Shown here one piece after another: positions 16,346 to 25,293 of a stretch of 64,000 bases of DNA. The notes below the pieces were generated by a model. The model worked only from the letters and a program-made list of their open reading frames with translations. It did no database searches and was not told the DNA's origin. Position 1 is the first letter of the stretch, and every line of letters begins with the position of its first letter. Both the position numbers and the translations under genes were made by a program. This stretch comes from Flagellimonas eckloniae (GTDB lineage: Bacteria; Bacteroidota; Bacteroidia; Flavobacteriales; Flavobacteriaceae): positions 3,761,501-3,825,500 of the forward strand of contig NZ_LCTZ01000002.1 in NCBI RefSeq assembly GCF_001413955.1. Direction: 5' to 3'.

Positions 16346-17587
16346 TTGAATTTAGAATTGTTTATTGCCAAACGCCTGATTACAGGGAAGGAGCATAAAA
16401 TTAGTATTTCCGCACCTATTATAAAAATTGCCATTGCCGCTATCGCCATTGGCATTGTTATGATGCTCATTGCCATTGCCACCGGAGTAGGCCTAAAGCA
16501 TAAGATTCGAGAAAAAGTGGCCGCTTTTAATGGGCACATCCAAATTTCCAATTTCGACAATAATACTTCCGAAGTATCCGTGAAGCCAGTTTCTATTGAG
16601 AAAGACTTTTATCCTGAATTTAAAGATGTTGAAGGCATTTCACATGTGCAGGCCGTGGCCACCAAAGGTGGAATTATTCGAACAGAGGATACATTTGAAG
16701 GAATGCTGGCCAAAGGAGTTGGAAAAGACTATAATTGGACGGTTTTTGAAGAATATATTGTTGATGGAAGTTTGCCAGATTATATGGGGAAACTAAATGA
16801 TGAGGTTTTGATTTCCAAATTGATGGCCAACAGACTTCAACTAAATGTTGGCGATTCCTTTTTTTCCTTTTTCTTAAAAGAAGGAGATGCCTCCAAAGTT
16901 CCCAATAATAGAAGGTTTAAGATTGTGGGTATTTACGATAGTGGTTTTGAAGAGTTTGATGCAACCTATGTTTTTGTTGATATTCGACATATACAACGCA
17001 TGAACAAATGGGCTTCAAATGAAATTGGCAACTTTGAAGTTTTTCTGTCGGATTTCAATCAATTAGAGGAGAAGAGCAACGAGATTTATGGGAAGACGAT
17101 TTCAAATTTGGATACGCAGAACATTAAGACCAAATACTTCAGAATATTTGAATGGATAGGTCTTTTTGATTTTAACATTGCATTGATCATTGGAATCATG
17201 ATTATAGTCGGCGGAATCAATATGATTACTGCGCTACTTGTGCTTATCTTGGAGCGAACCCAAATGATAGGAGTTTTAAAAGCTTTGGGTTCGGCCAATT
17301 GGAGTATTCGAAAAGTGTTTTTGTATAATGCTGCCTACCTAATCACTATTGGATTATTGTGGGGGAATGCAATTGGTTTGGGATTGCTGTTTCTTCAGAA
17401 TAAATATAGACTCTTTAAGTTTCCCAATCCAGAAGAATATTATATTGAGTACATCCCCGTGCATATTGATATACCTATGATATTGTTCTTAAACCTAGGG
17501 GTACTGGTATTGTGCTTGTTGATGCTTTTGGTGCCTTCTTATATTATCACCAAAATTACACCAGTAAAGGCCATAAAGTTTGAATAA
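16346..17587 (+). CDS. ABC transporter permease, LolC/FtsX type
   Basis: A 413-residue inner-membrane permease of the FtsX/MacB/LolC superfamily. The N-terminal helix spans about residues 20-50 (I-A-I-A-A-I-A-I-G-I). A large periplasmic domain covers 55-270. Three C-terminal helices follow, with the hallmark G-G-I-N-M-I-T-A-L-L-V-L-I-L-E-R and G-V-L-K-A-L-G-S. LolC-like lipoprotein release is plausible in a lipoprotein-rich organism but unproven. No ATPase gene is adjacent. The start is a TTG at 16346; no in-frame ATG exists nearby. TACTTTTG at 16315-16322, inside namZ, is a good -7 box. Confidence 0.88.
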   Translation: MNLELFIAKRLITGKEHKISISAPIIKIAIAAIAIGIVMMLIAIATGVGLKHKIREKVAAFNGHIQISNFDNNTSEVSVKPVSIEKDFYPEFKDVEGISHVQAVATKGGIIRTEDTFEGMLAKGVGKDYNWTVFEEYIVDGSLPDYMGKLNDEVLISKLMANRLQLNVGDSFFSFFLKEGDASKVPNNRRFKIVGIYDSGFEEFDATYVFVDIRHIQRMNKWASNEIGNFEVFLSDFNQLEEKSNEIYGKTISNLDTQNIKTKYFRIFEWIGLFDFNIALIIGIMIIVGGINMITALLVLILERTQMIGVLKALGSANWSIRKVFLYNAAYLITIGLLWGNAIGLGLLFLQNKYRLFKFPNPEEYYIEYIPVHIDIPMILFLNLGVLVLCLLMLLVPSYIITKITPVKAIKFE

Positions 17588-17611
17588 GGTCTTCGCGAAA
17601 AACTATCTTTG
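17580..17611 (+). promoter_or_regulatory. Promoter TTG-N21-TATCTTTG for the cysteine-synthase gene
   Basis: TTG at 17580-17582 and TATCTTTG at 17604-17611 are separated by 21 nt, matching the Bacteroidota consensus TTG-N17-23-TAnnTTTG. The -7 box ends 8 nt before the ATG at 17620. Confidence 0.6.
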
Positions 17612-17619
17612 TTGCAATT

Positions 17620-18600
17620 ATGGACTACGCAAATAACATTTTGGAAACCATTGGAAATACTCCGTTGGTTAAACTCAATAAGCTTACCGAGGATTTGCCA
17701 TGCTTGGTTTTGGCCAAATATGAAACATTTAACCCCGGGAACTCCGTTAAAGACCGTATGGCACTTCAAATGGTAGAAGACGCGGAAGCCGAAGGCATAT
17801 TGAAACCGGGAGGGACTATTATTGAAGGTACATCAGGAAATACAGGAATGGGTTTGGCTTTGGCCGCTGTGGTCAAAGGGTATAAGATGATTTGCGTTAT
17901 CAGTGACAAACAATCCAAGGAAAAGATAGATATCCTTAAAGCTGTAGGCAGTGAAGTACATGTTTGCCCAACAGATGTTGCCCCAGACGACCCAAGAAGT
18001 TATTATTCCACTGCAAGAAGATTGGCCACTGAGATTCCAAACTCATGGTATGTAAATCAATATGATAACCCAAGCAATACCAAAGCACACTATTTAAGTA
18101 CAGGCCCTGAGATATGGGAGCAAACCAACGCTAAAGTGACGCATTTTGTGGTTGGAGTAGGTACGGGGGGTACTATTTCGGGAGTTGGAACTTATCTAAA
18201 GGAGCAAAACCCAGATATTAAAGTTTGGGGGATTGATACCTATGGCTCTGTGTTCAAAAAATACCATGAGACAGGCATTTTTGATGAAAATGAAATCTAT
18301 CCATATGTTACCGAGGGTATTGGAGAAGACATATTGCCCAAAAATGTCAATTTCGATATCATAGACGGGTTTACTAAGGTAACTGACAAAGATGCTGCAG
18401 TCTACACGCAACGCTTGGCTAAAGAAGAGGGGATGTTTTTGGGAAATTCAGCCGGTGCAGCCATAAAAGGGTTATTACAGTTGAAGGAACGTTTTACAAA
18501 AGATGATGTGGTTGTAGTTTTGTTTCACGATCATGGCAGTCGTTATGTAGGTAAAATGTTTAATGATGATTGGATGCGTGAAAAAGGATATATTGAATAA
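17620..18600 (+). CDS. Cysteine synthase/cystathionine beta-synthase family PLP enzyme
   Basis: A fold-type II pyridoxal-phosphate enzyme, 326 residues. The PLP-binding lysine is K44 in N-S-V-K-D-R. The substrate loop is E-G-T-S-G-N-T-G-M-G and the phosphate-binding Gly-rich loop is G-T-G-G-T-I-S-G-V-G. The C-terminal G-N-S-A-G-A-A segment is also present. It lacks the heme and CBS domains of animal cystathionine synthases. O-acetylserine sulfhydrylase or bacterial cystathionine beta-synthase activity fits equally well. It is co-transcribed with the epimerase-like gene 2 nt downstream. Confidence 0.92.
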   Translation: MDYANNILETIGNTPLVKLNKLTEDLPCLVLAKYETFNPGNSVKDRMALQMVEDAEAEGILKPGGTIIEGTSGNTGMGLALAAVVKGYKMICVISDKQSKEKIDILKAVGSEVHVCPTDVAPDDPRSYYSTARRLATEIPNSWYVNQYDNPSNTKAHYLSTGPEIWEQTNAKVTHFVVGVGTGGTISGVGTYLKEQNPDIKVWGIDTYGSVFKKYHETGIFDENEIYPYVTEGIGEDILPKNVNFDIIDGFTKVTDKDAAVYTQRLAKEEGMFLGNSAGAAIKGLLQLKERFTKDDVVVVLFHDHGSRYVGKMFNDDWMREKGYIE

Positions 18601-18602
18601 GT

Positions 18603-19379
18603 ATGGTTAAATTACAAGAAGGAAACGCATCAGTAAAGATTGATCAAGGGGAATTGGTCAGTTTTAAGGTTGATGCACATGAATACATCCATCAAAAAGG
18701 AAGTCCGGGTTGGCGCAGTGCGGATACGGAAATGTTTCCTATTATAGGGCCCGTAAACGAAACCGATTATAGAGTGCAAGTTCCCAAAGGAGGCAATGCC
18801 ATTCAAGATCAACATGGTATTCTTCGTGAATTGCAATATCAATTGGTTTCACAGAATGATACAAACGCCGTTTTTAGAAAGGAATATTCAGCGGGAACAA
18901 TGATCGCGAATTCCAAGTTCCCTGAAAAGTCAACTAAAAAATGGCAGATTTGGCCGTATTCCTTTAGTTTCCAAAAATCTTTTTCTTTAAATGAAAATAA
19001 ACTGGAAATCACATTTACGGTTTCTGGCGAACGGGATATGCCTTTTATGCTCGGATATCATCCTGCTTTTAAACTTCATATTGACCAGCCATTAATTGTT
19101 TCAGATAATGGGCAGATTACTTTGGATGAGGTGTTGGCTGTAGGCAATAGAGCGTTTCAGGTTGAAAATTGTTCATCAATCACCTTACAGGACAAAAAGG
19201 AGCTTACTATAGAAACCGAGGGTTTTGGACATTTCATGTGTTGGACTGAGGTTAGAAACATGGTTTGCATAGAGCCTATTTCTTTTTATCCCTATTCTGT
19301 TGCACAACGGGATTTGAATTCAGGTTTTCGGTATCTTAAAGATTCAGAGGAAATTTTTAAAGTAATGCTAAAAGTGTGA
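18603..19379 (+). CDS. Aldose 1-epimerase family protein
   Basis: 258 residues with a galactose-mutarotase-like beta-sandwich. Key elements are F-P-I-I-G-P near residue 46, H-G-I-L-R near 75, and L-G-Y-H-P-A-F-K-L-H near 150, which holds the likely catalytic His. The late segment M-V-C-I-E-P-I contains the general-base Glu. It lacks a signal peptide. The substrate may be a simple aldose or a phosphorylated hexose. It begins 2 nt after the PLP-enzyme gene, so the two are translationally coupled. Confidence 0.88.
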   Translation: MVKLQEGNASVKIDQGELVSFKVDAHEYIHQKGSPGWRSADTEMFPIIGPVNETDYRVQVPKGGNAIQDQHGILRELQYQLVSQNDTNAVFRKEYSAGTMIANSKFPEKSTKKWQIWPYSFSFQKSFSLNENKLEITFTVSGERDMPFMLGYHPAFKLHIDQPLIVSDNGQITLDEVLAVGNRAFQVENCSSITLQDKKELTIETEGFGHFMCWTEVRNMVCIEPISFYPYSVAQRDLNSGFRYLKDSEEIFKVMLKV

Positions 19380-19568
19380 TTGATTTTTTGAAAAGTTAAA
19401 AAAATCATAATTTCTTAACCTTCCGTATCTAATTTCTTACTAATTTAGAGTAACCAGAAGCAAAAAATCACCTTCTTGTTTTTAGTTCGTTCTTTTCCGG
19501 TGGAAAAAATAAGAACCTTTTTCTAGGGTTCTGGTGTAGGGGCTTATAAAAACTTCAATCTGCTTGTT

Positions 19569-19664
19569 ATGGATATTATACTTCCTTACGTTTTGGTAGT
19601 TGCCCTTATTTTTGTGATTTGGATTGTCTTTATGGTCAAAATGTACCGGAAAATAAAAAAGTAA
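19569..19664 (+). CDS. 31-residue single-pass membrane protein
   Basis: ATG at 19569 to TAA at 19662-19664 encodes 31 residues: M-D-I-I-L-P-Y, a continuous hydrophobic helix of about 18 residues, then a basic tail M-Y-R-K-I-K-K. The positive-inside rule predicts an N-out, C-in single helix. The upstream 190 nt contain an AGAACC/GGTTCT stem near 19511-19533 that may be a leader structure or attenuator. I recognise no family. The hydrophobic design and basic end are unlikely in random AT-rich DNA, but a conserved homologue would be needed for certainty. Confidence 0.5.
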   Translation: MDIILPYVLVVALIFVIWIVFMVKMYRKIKK

Positions 19665-19678
19665 ATTTTCCTTGTGCT

Positions 19679-21040
19679 TTAAAGAACAAATGATTCCAAT
19701 TTTGGAAGTAAAGAGGCTACAATACGCTCGGTTTCCAAGGTGTTCTTTTGAGGGACAATGAATGCTTCTATATCTTCAATTGAAGAAACTTTCAGTTCTT
19801 GATCTATAAATCCATATCCTCGATATATTCCTTCAGAAATAAGTACAACTGCATTTTCATTCGCATCTCGACCTTTCTCTCTGATAATCCTTACCCCAGA
19901 TTGCATGTTTTTCATTTCTAGGATAGCAGATTCCACTTTTTGATTGTAGTCAATTACTGATTCTTGGGAAGTACAAATGCCCTCACAAGAGTTTAATTCA
20001 TGATGTGAACAAGCTGAATTGGTTTGCTGTAAGTGACAATATTTAGGACAAAGGGAGAATCTTCCGCAAACTTCATGCAAATACGTTCTGCAATCGGTCT
20101 GATTGTAAAAGACTTTTATGGGATTTGGCACTCCTTTTATGGTATTGTAAGCAAGATGTACAATACCCTTTCTGTCCTCATAGCTAAAAATAGCATATTG
20201 TTTTACCACACGCTTTTGAGCACGGTTGTATGAGGGGAAGTGCTTTTTTATTTCAGCTGACTCCATTAGGAGCGCAACAAGTTCACTTCCTGAAAGTTTA
20301 AAATCAATATGTGCGGTTTCACGGCACATTTGGGTTTCCTTGGTGCTTTTGTCATAAAAATGGCTTAGTACCCTTTTCTTAAGATTAATGGCCTTTCCCA
20401 CATAAATAATCTCATCTTTTTGATTCTTGAAATAGTAAATACCAGGCTTGTAGGGAATAGCATCAAAAACCGATTTAGGTAAGTGGGGGGGAAGGGTTGC
20501 TTCCTGACTTCGGGCATTCAAAGATTTTTGAATAATGGAATCAGCCTCTGGAGCATTTAGCAGTTTTTGAAAAAGAAGAACTGTAGCATGGGCATCGCCC
20601 CTTGCTCTATGCCTGTCAACCAATGGAATTTGAACTGCAGAGCAAAGTTTTCCCAAACTATAGGATTGTAGACCCGGAATAAGTTTACGGGACAATCTGA
20701 CCGTGCAAAGTTTTTTTCTAGTGAAATCAAGATTTATCCTTCTAAATTCCTCTTTAATTACGCCATAATCAAAGTTTACGGAGTGAGCCACAAAGATGCT
20801 ATCTTTTGTAATTTCTAAAATTGTGTTGGCAATTTCGCTAAAGACCGGTGCATTTTGTACCATTTGATCATCGATGCCTGTCAGTCCAGTAATAAAATAG
20901 GGAATAGGGGAGAGCGGGTTCACCAAAGAGGTAAACTCATCAATAATTTGTTCCCCATCAAACTTGAAAATGGAAATTTCCGTGATTTTGTTGCCCTTGA
21001 TACCGTTTCCGGTGGTCTCTATATCGATGATAGTGTACAC
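19679..21040 (-). CDS. DEDD exonuclease fused to GIY-YIG nuclease domain
   Basis: This 453-residue protein combines two nuclease modules. Residues 1-165 form a DnaQ-like 3'-5' exonuclease: D-I-E-T-T-G at 6-11, H-S-V-N-F-D-Y-G, and H-R-A-R-G-D-A for the last His/Asp. Residues 195-280 form a UvrC/Cho-like GIY-YIG domain starting P-G-I-Y-Y-F and containing Y-V-G-K-A-I-N-L-K-K-R. The C-terminal third has several Cys, including C-P-K-Y-C-H and C-E-G-I-C. It resembles the PolC-epsilon/UvrC fusions annotated in many bacteria and presumably works in DNA repair. Confidence 0.93.
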   Translation of the reverse strand: MYTIIDIETTGNGIKGNKITEISIFKFDGEQIIDEFTSLVNPLSPIPYFITGLTGIDDQMVQNAPVFSEIANTILEITKDSIFVAHSVNFDYGVIKEEFRRINLDFTRKKLCTVRLSRKLIPGLQSYSLGKLCSAVQIPLVDRHRARGDAHATVLLFQKLLNAPEADSIIQKSLNARSQEATLPPHLPKSVFDAIPYKPGIYYFKNQKDEIIYVGKAINLKKRVLSHFYDKSTKETQMCRETAHIDFKLSGSELVALLMESAEIKKHFPSYNRAQKRVVKQYAIFSYEDRKGIVHLAYNTIKGVPNPIKVFYNQTDCRTYLHEVCGRFSLCPKYCHLQQTNSACSHHELNSCEGICTSQESVIDYNQKVESAILEMKNMQSGVRIIREKGRDANENAVVLISEGIYRGYGFIDQELKVSSIEDIEAFIVPQKNTLETERIVASLLPKLESFVL

Positions 21041-21064
21041 TCCCTAAAATTAGAAATAATCTGA

Positions 21065-21091
21065 GAACCTTTTAAATTAGTTTTAAGGTTC
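21065..21091. repeat. Inverted repeat between exonuclease and rhamnose operon
   Basis: GAACCTT (21065-21071) and AAGGTTC (21085-21091) form a 7-bp stem with a 13-nt loop. It lies about 90 nt downstream of the permease stop on the minus strand and could end the rhamnose operon transcript. There is no clear T tract. Confidence 0.35.
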
Positions 21092-21178
21092 CATTCGAAT
21101 TTAAAAAAAGGGAATATCGCAAAGAATTCTCTTTCGGTTCTTACTAAGGTACCGTGTTCACGAACAAGCTGCTTAAAA

Positions 21179-22585
21179 TTACTGTTTTTGTAGAAATTTG
21201 CTAAAAATAAGAAACATAATTCCGCAGCAGACCCAAGCAGGTAATGTTAAGAATGAAAGAAAGATGTCAAATTTTAATGATACCAAATAAAAAACCGCAA
21301 AACTGATTCCCCAGGCAAGGAAAACGGAAATGTTGAAGTTTATTTTTTTCTTTTCAGCATAAAAGGAAACAACTTTAAAACGGTCTGCAAAGAAGTGCTC
21401 AAATACGATTATAGCTCCAACAGGTGCAAGGATAAAACCATAAAGCGATACAAACCCGAGTAATTTCATGGCAAAGGCTGGAAAAATACCGGCAATGGTT
21501 GCTATTGAACCTGCAAGAATTGTGACCCAGAAAGTCGATGTTTTCGGCAAGATGGCCTGAAAGGCCAGTCCCGCTCTATAAATTGTTGGGTTTGCCGTCG
21601 TCCATCCGGCAAGTATGACGGCAATAATACCGAATATTCCTATTGCATTATAAGCCAAGGGTCCCGGTGCAACTGGAGGAGCCTCTCCGTTGCCTAAAAA
21701 GGCCTGTGCTTCTGGTGTTTTTAGATACACTGCATAAAGTAAAGCTGCGGCAATCCAAGCCATATAATGGCCAATGTACATACCAGCGGCAGTGGTCCAA
21801 CCAGATTTGGCGTTTTTGGCAAATCTAAATACTGAAAGATCAGACATTCCAATATGCATGGCCGCATTGGCAAACCATGACCATAGAACTACATGCCAAA
21901 ATGTGAATTTTATTTGTCCAGGGAATGGCTCTGAACCTTGCCCCCAAATATCCCAAAAATCCTTAAAAGAGGTTGCCCCTAATTGATTGAGAGCAACAAT
22001 TCCACATGCTAAAAATGCAAGTACAATTATCGGAGACATCCAATTGGCAGCTTTTGAAACTGTGTCGTAACCCTTTGCCGCTACCAAGGAGATTACCAGT
22101 CCTATTGCTATTACAATTATAATCCATGTAATGCCATTGGGCAGTGTATCGGTTAATTTTGGCATTTCCATGTTAAATGGTACGCCAACCGCGGTTGCGG
22201 ATACGGTAATCATTGCACCCGCCAAAAAACAAAAAAGCACCCCATTGGCAAGGTTATAGCCTGTGACGAGATTTTTACCACATATTTTTTCTAAGTGATA
22301 ATACAGGGTCAATCTATTTTTTACCGCTATTTCTGCTGTTAGGAACCGCCAGCTCAAAACAGCCATAAGATTTCCAATAAGTAATCCAATAATCAAATCA
22401 AAAGCACTGACCCCGGCTGTTAGAAAAAGTGGTCCAATCATGAATTCGGTACCAGCAGCATGTTCGCCGGCGTACATTCCCAAAAAACTTTTCCAGCTTT
22501 TCCAATTTGATTTTGGCACTGGCTGCCTTACAAACTCGGTACTAGTAGTTTCGTTTTCTTGTTGTTCAATGTTTGGTGCGCTCAT
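21179..22585 (-). CDS. NCS1-type permease, predicted L-rhamnose transporter
   Basis: A 468-residue inner-membrane protein with about twelve transmembrane helices, of the nucleobase:cation symporter-1 type. The first helix region has S-F-L-G-M-Y-A-G-E-H-A-A-G-T, where NCS1 members bind substrate, and A-A-K-G-Y-D-T-V-S-K lies between helices. It is the last gene of the rhamnose operon, so L-rhamnose or a rhamnose-containing oligomer is a likely cargo; that is context inference, because classic NCS1 members carry nucleobases. I start at ATG 22585 rather than at the TTG 24 nt upstream. Confidence 0.85.
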   Translation of the reverse strand: MSAPNIEQQENETTSTEFVRQPVPKSNWKSWKSFLGMYAGEHAAGTEFMIGPLFLTAGVSAFDLIIGLLIGNLMAVLSWRFLTAEIAVKNRLTLYYHLEKICGKNLVTGYNLANGVLFCFLAGAMITVSATAVGVPFNMEMPKLTDTLPNGITWIIIVIAIGLVISLVAAKGYDTVSKAANWMSPIIVLAFLACGIVALNQLGATSFKDFWDIWGQGSEPFPGQIKFTFWHVVLWSWFANAAMHIGMSDLSVFRFAKNAKSGWTTAAGMYIGHYMAWIAAALLYAVYLKTPEAQAFLGNGEAPPVAPGPLAYNAIGIFGIIAVILAGWTTANPTIYRAGLAFQAILPKTSTFWVTILAGSIATIAGIFPAFAMKLLGFVSLYGFILAPVGAIIVFEHFFADRFKVVSFYAEKKKINFNISVFLAWGISFAVFYLVSLKFDIFLSFLTLPAWVCCGIMFLIFSKFLQKQ

Positions 22586-22622
22586 GTTTTGGTTGTTTAG
22601 TTTTGGCAATATTTTAGTTGTA

Positions 22623-23996
22623 TTACTCTAGCGGTACTTTCAATTTTCGCATTTTATAATGTGATTTTAGAAAATTTTTCTCGATTTCCTTTTCTGAAAT
22701 GACCATGGCGGCACCAAGTGCTGATCCAAGAGGAGATTTAGTCGTTCTAACTTTAAGTTCGGGAAAGTTCAAAGCCACCAATTTTATAAAAATGTCATTG
22801 TCAACAAAGCCACCATCAATGTAGATTTTTTTAATTTTTGAATTACCTATGGCCAATCTGATGGTCTTCACCTGAATAGTGACCAATTCCAGCATTAATT
22901 GATGATAGGCTTCTTCAAAAGAATTAAAAATCGTTAAATCTTGATTTGAAAATTCTGTATGGCTATCAATTCTAATTTCATCAAATTTGAAGAAACGATG
23001 TGTTTTTTGTTTTAATTTTTGATAGAGCCCAAAATCAAATTTAATGCGTTTGTGATAGGTCTTGCTTTTATCGAAAATAGCAGCAAGCTTTTTTACCTGA
23101 AGGCCATATTCCTTTCCTAAGAAAAAGCGTGTAGCACGGACTGGTTTTCCTTGTACGGTCAAGTAATTTAGACAGTTATTTTCAATATCATTGGAGGACA
23201 GTGCATTTACACTGAATGGATTAAGGGTAATGCTCCATGTTCCGGTTGAAATCAATATAAATGGCTTTTTTTCTGATAACATATATGGAATCAGGGCTGC
23301 TGAACTGTCGTGTATACCCGTTCCAATTTTTATCTTTTTATCGCCATAATCAAAGCTATAGCTTTTGGTCGCTGGCAAAATATCAGGAAACTTTTTGGTA
23401 AGCCCCTCTTCTATTGTCCAATTGTGATACTCTCTTTTTTTATAGTCCCATAAAGCGGTATGACAGCCTATGCTGGTAAATTCGGCGACTGGTTTGCCTG
23501 TAAATAAAAATGATAGGTATTGCGGAAAATGTAGCGAATACTTTATGGTTTTAAACAATTCTGGCCTGGTGCGTTTTAACCAATATAATTGCATTCCTGA
23601 ATTCAACATTCCGGCCTCCGGAGAACCGGTTACCTGGGATATGGTGGTCTGGTCATAATCGGTATCAAACGTATCAGCTATTTTTTCAGGAAGTGGCTTT
23701 AGGTAATTGTAGAGCGGAGTGAGCACATTCCCGTCTGCATCTAAATGCACAAAACTTGCCCCATAGGTGGAAAAGTTGATTGCTCGAACATCAAACCGAT
23801 TGGTTTCCAGTATTTTATCAACAGATGTCTTTAGCCATTTTTGCAGTTTGTTCAAATCTTCGGTAGGAAAACCATCTTCATCTTGAATTTCATCAATTAC
23901 AAGATACTCTTGATAAACCTTCTTGTAATTTTCATCAAAAAGAAAGAATTTTTTATTGGTCTTACCTATATCAAAAACCGCAATTACCTTTTTCAT
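22623..23996 (-). CDS. FGGY-family sugar kinase, predicted L-rhamnulokinase
   Basis: A cytosolic kinase of 457 residues with the actin-like FGGY fold. The N-terminal phosphate loop is V-F-D-I-G-K-T-N-K-K. The substrate-proximal Asp lies in G-I-H-D-S-S-A-A and the second-domain loop in S-T-G-T-W-S. The adenosine loop is Y-I-D-G-G-F-V-D-N, with G-S-A-L-G-A-A near the end. Its place between the isomerase and the permease predicts ATP-dependent phosphorylation of L-rhamnulose to L-rhamnulose 1-phosphate. It is sequence-divergent from enterobacterial RhaB. Confidence 0.88.
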   Translation of the reverse strand: MKKVIAVFDIGKTNKKFFLFDENYKKVYQEYLVIDEIQDEDGFPTEDLNKLQKWLKTSVDKILETNRFDVRAINFSTYGASFVHLDADGNVLTPLYNYLKPLPEKIADTFDTDYDQTTISQVTGSPEAGMLNSGMQLYWLKRTRPELFKTIKYSLHFPQYLSFLFTGKPVAEFTSIGCHTALWDYKKREYHNWTIEEGLTKKFPDILPATKSYSFDYGDKKIKIGTGIHDSSAALIPYMLSEKKPFILISTGTWSITLNPFSVNALSSNDIENNCLNYLTVQGKPVRATRFFLGKEYGLQVKKLAAIFDKSKTYHKRIKFDFGLYQKLKQKTHRFFKFDEIRIDSHTEFSNQDLTIFNSFEEAYHQLMLELVTIQVKTIRLAIGNSKIKKIYIDGGFVDNDIFIKLVALNFPELKVRTTKSPLGSALGAAMVISEKEIEKNFLKSHYKMRKLKVPLE

Positions 23997-24000
23997 GATA

Positions 24001-25281
24001 TTAAAGCCCAGATGCTATTGAATCATTACCCCTTTTATTGATAAGGTTTTCACGTACGTTTAAATCTCTGTATACAGCTAAAGGGTCTATAGCTGCATCA
24101 GCCTGCAACCTTGATTCTTTTAGTAGAGGACGAACATCAGTTCTGTAGGCATCTTGAAGTATTTCTTGACACTTTACAACGTCATGGTCTTGTTGTGCTG
24201 CTCTTAAAGTATCTTGATCTACCAAAAGGGCTTGGGCATAGGCAATGAGTATAGCTTCCAGAGATTGAATGAGATCTTCAAGGGGATCTTTGATATTATG
24301 ACTGGCATCTATCATCCAGGCTAAATCTGGATTATTTGCATTATTTGCCATTCCATAGACCAACTCATTGAATATTAAAAAGAGTGCATAGGGTTTTATT
24401 GCACCTACAGTTAGGTCATCATCACCGTATTTACTGTCATTAAAGTGAAAACCACCCAATTTGCCCTTTAACATTAAAGTAGCTACAATTTGCTCAATAT
24501 TTGTGTTTGGTAAGTGATGCCCCAGATCAACCAAACAAAAAGCCCTGTCTCCGCAGCTATTTGCAAGCATTAATGAAGTGCCCCAATCTTGTATAACGGT
24601 GCTGTAAAAATTGGGCTCGTATGGTTTGTATTCTATAAACATCCTCCAATCCAATGGTAGTTCTTTGTAAATTTCCTTAAGACTATTTTCAGTGTTTTGT
24701 AGTGCTTTTTGAAAATTGCTCTGTCCTGGAAAAGTTGCCCCATCTGCCAACCATACCGTAAGACTTTTTGAGCCTAATTTTTCACCAATTTTAGCAACTT
24801 CTATATTGTGCTGGATCGCCTGGTTCCTAATGGCATCTTCACTATTGGAAAGTGAACCGAACTTATAGCTCAGCTTGGCATCTTTTTGATCTTGAAAAGT
24901 GTTTGAATTAACTGCATCAAAGGTAATATTATGGGAGGCTGCTATTTGCTTTGTAGCATCGTAATCTTCGGGAGTGTCCCATGGAATATGCAATGAAACT
25001 GACCCAGCGGTGTTAGTCAGTGCATGTAAAATGCCAATATCATCAAGTTTTTCATGTAGGTTTGAAGGTTCTCCCCCATAAGAGAATCTGCCAAACCTTG
25101 TTCCTCCGGCACCCAATGCCCAACTGGGTATGGCTACTTGAAAATCTTTTATTTTTTGAATAATAGCATGGCCATCTATTCCCTTTGAGTTAAGTTGATT
25201 TAAAGCAAAATCAAGTTGAACGGTATGCTCAGCTTTTTTACTTTTATTGAGCGATGCAATTTGTTGCTTTTCTATTTTCAT
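24001..25281 (-). CDS. rhaI: L-rhamnose isomerase
   Basis: Converts L-rhamnose to L-rhamnulose. The 426-residue TIM-barrel protein resembles the RhaI isomerases of Pseudomonas stutzeri type rather than E. coli RhaA. Metal and substrate residues are visible in F-I-E-Y-K-P-Y-E-P (Glu), C-L-V-D-L-G-H-H (Asp and His), G-G-F-H-F-N-D-S-K-Y-G-D-D-D-L and W-M-I-D-A-S-H-N. It lies 12 nt after the aldolase/dehydrogenase gene and 4 nt before the kinase gene, in a tight operon. Confidence 0.92.
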   Translation of the reverse strand: MKIEKQQIASLNKSKKAEHTVQLDFALNQLNSKGIDGHAIIQKIKDFQVAIPSWALGAGGTRFGRFSYGGEPSNLHEKLDDIGILHALTNTAGSVSLHIPWDTPEDYDATKQIAASHNITFDAVNSNTFQDQKDAKLSYKFGSLSNSEDAIRNQAIQHNIEVAKIGEKLGSKSLTVWLADGATFPGQSNFQKALQNTENSLKEIYKELPLDWRMFIEYKPYEPNFYSTVIQDWGTSLMLANSCGDRAFCLVDLGHHLPNTNIEQIVATLMLKGKLGGFHFNDSKYGDDDLTVGAIKPYALFLIFNELVYGMANNANNPDLAWMIDASHNIKDPLEDLIQSLEAILIAYAQALLVDQDTLRAAQQDHDVVKCQEILQDAYRTDVRPLLKESRLQADAAIDPLAVYRDLNVRENLINKRGNDSIASGL

Positions 25282-25293
25282 ATGACCGTTAGA

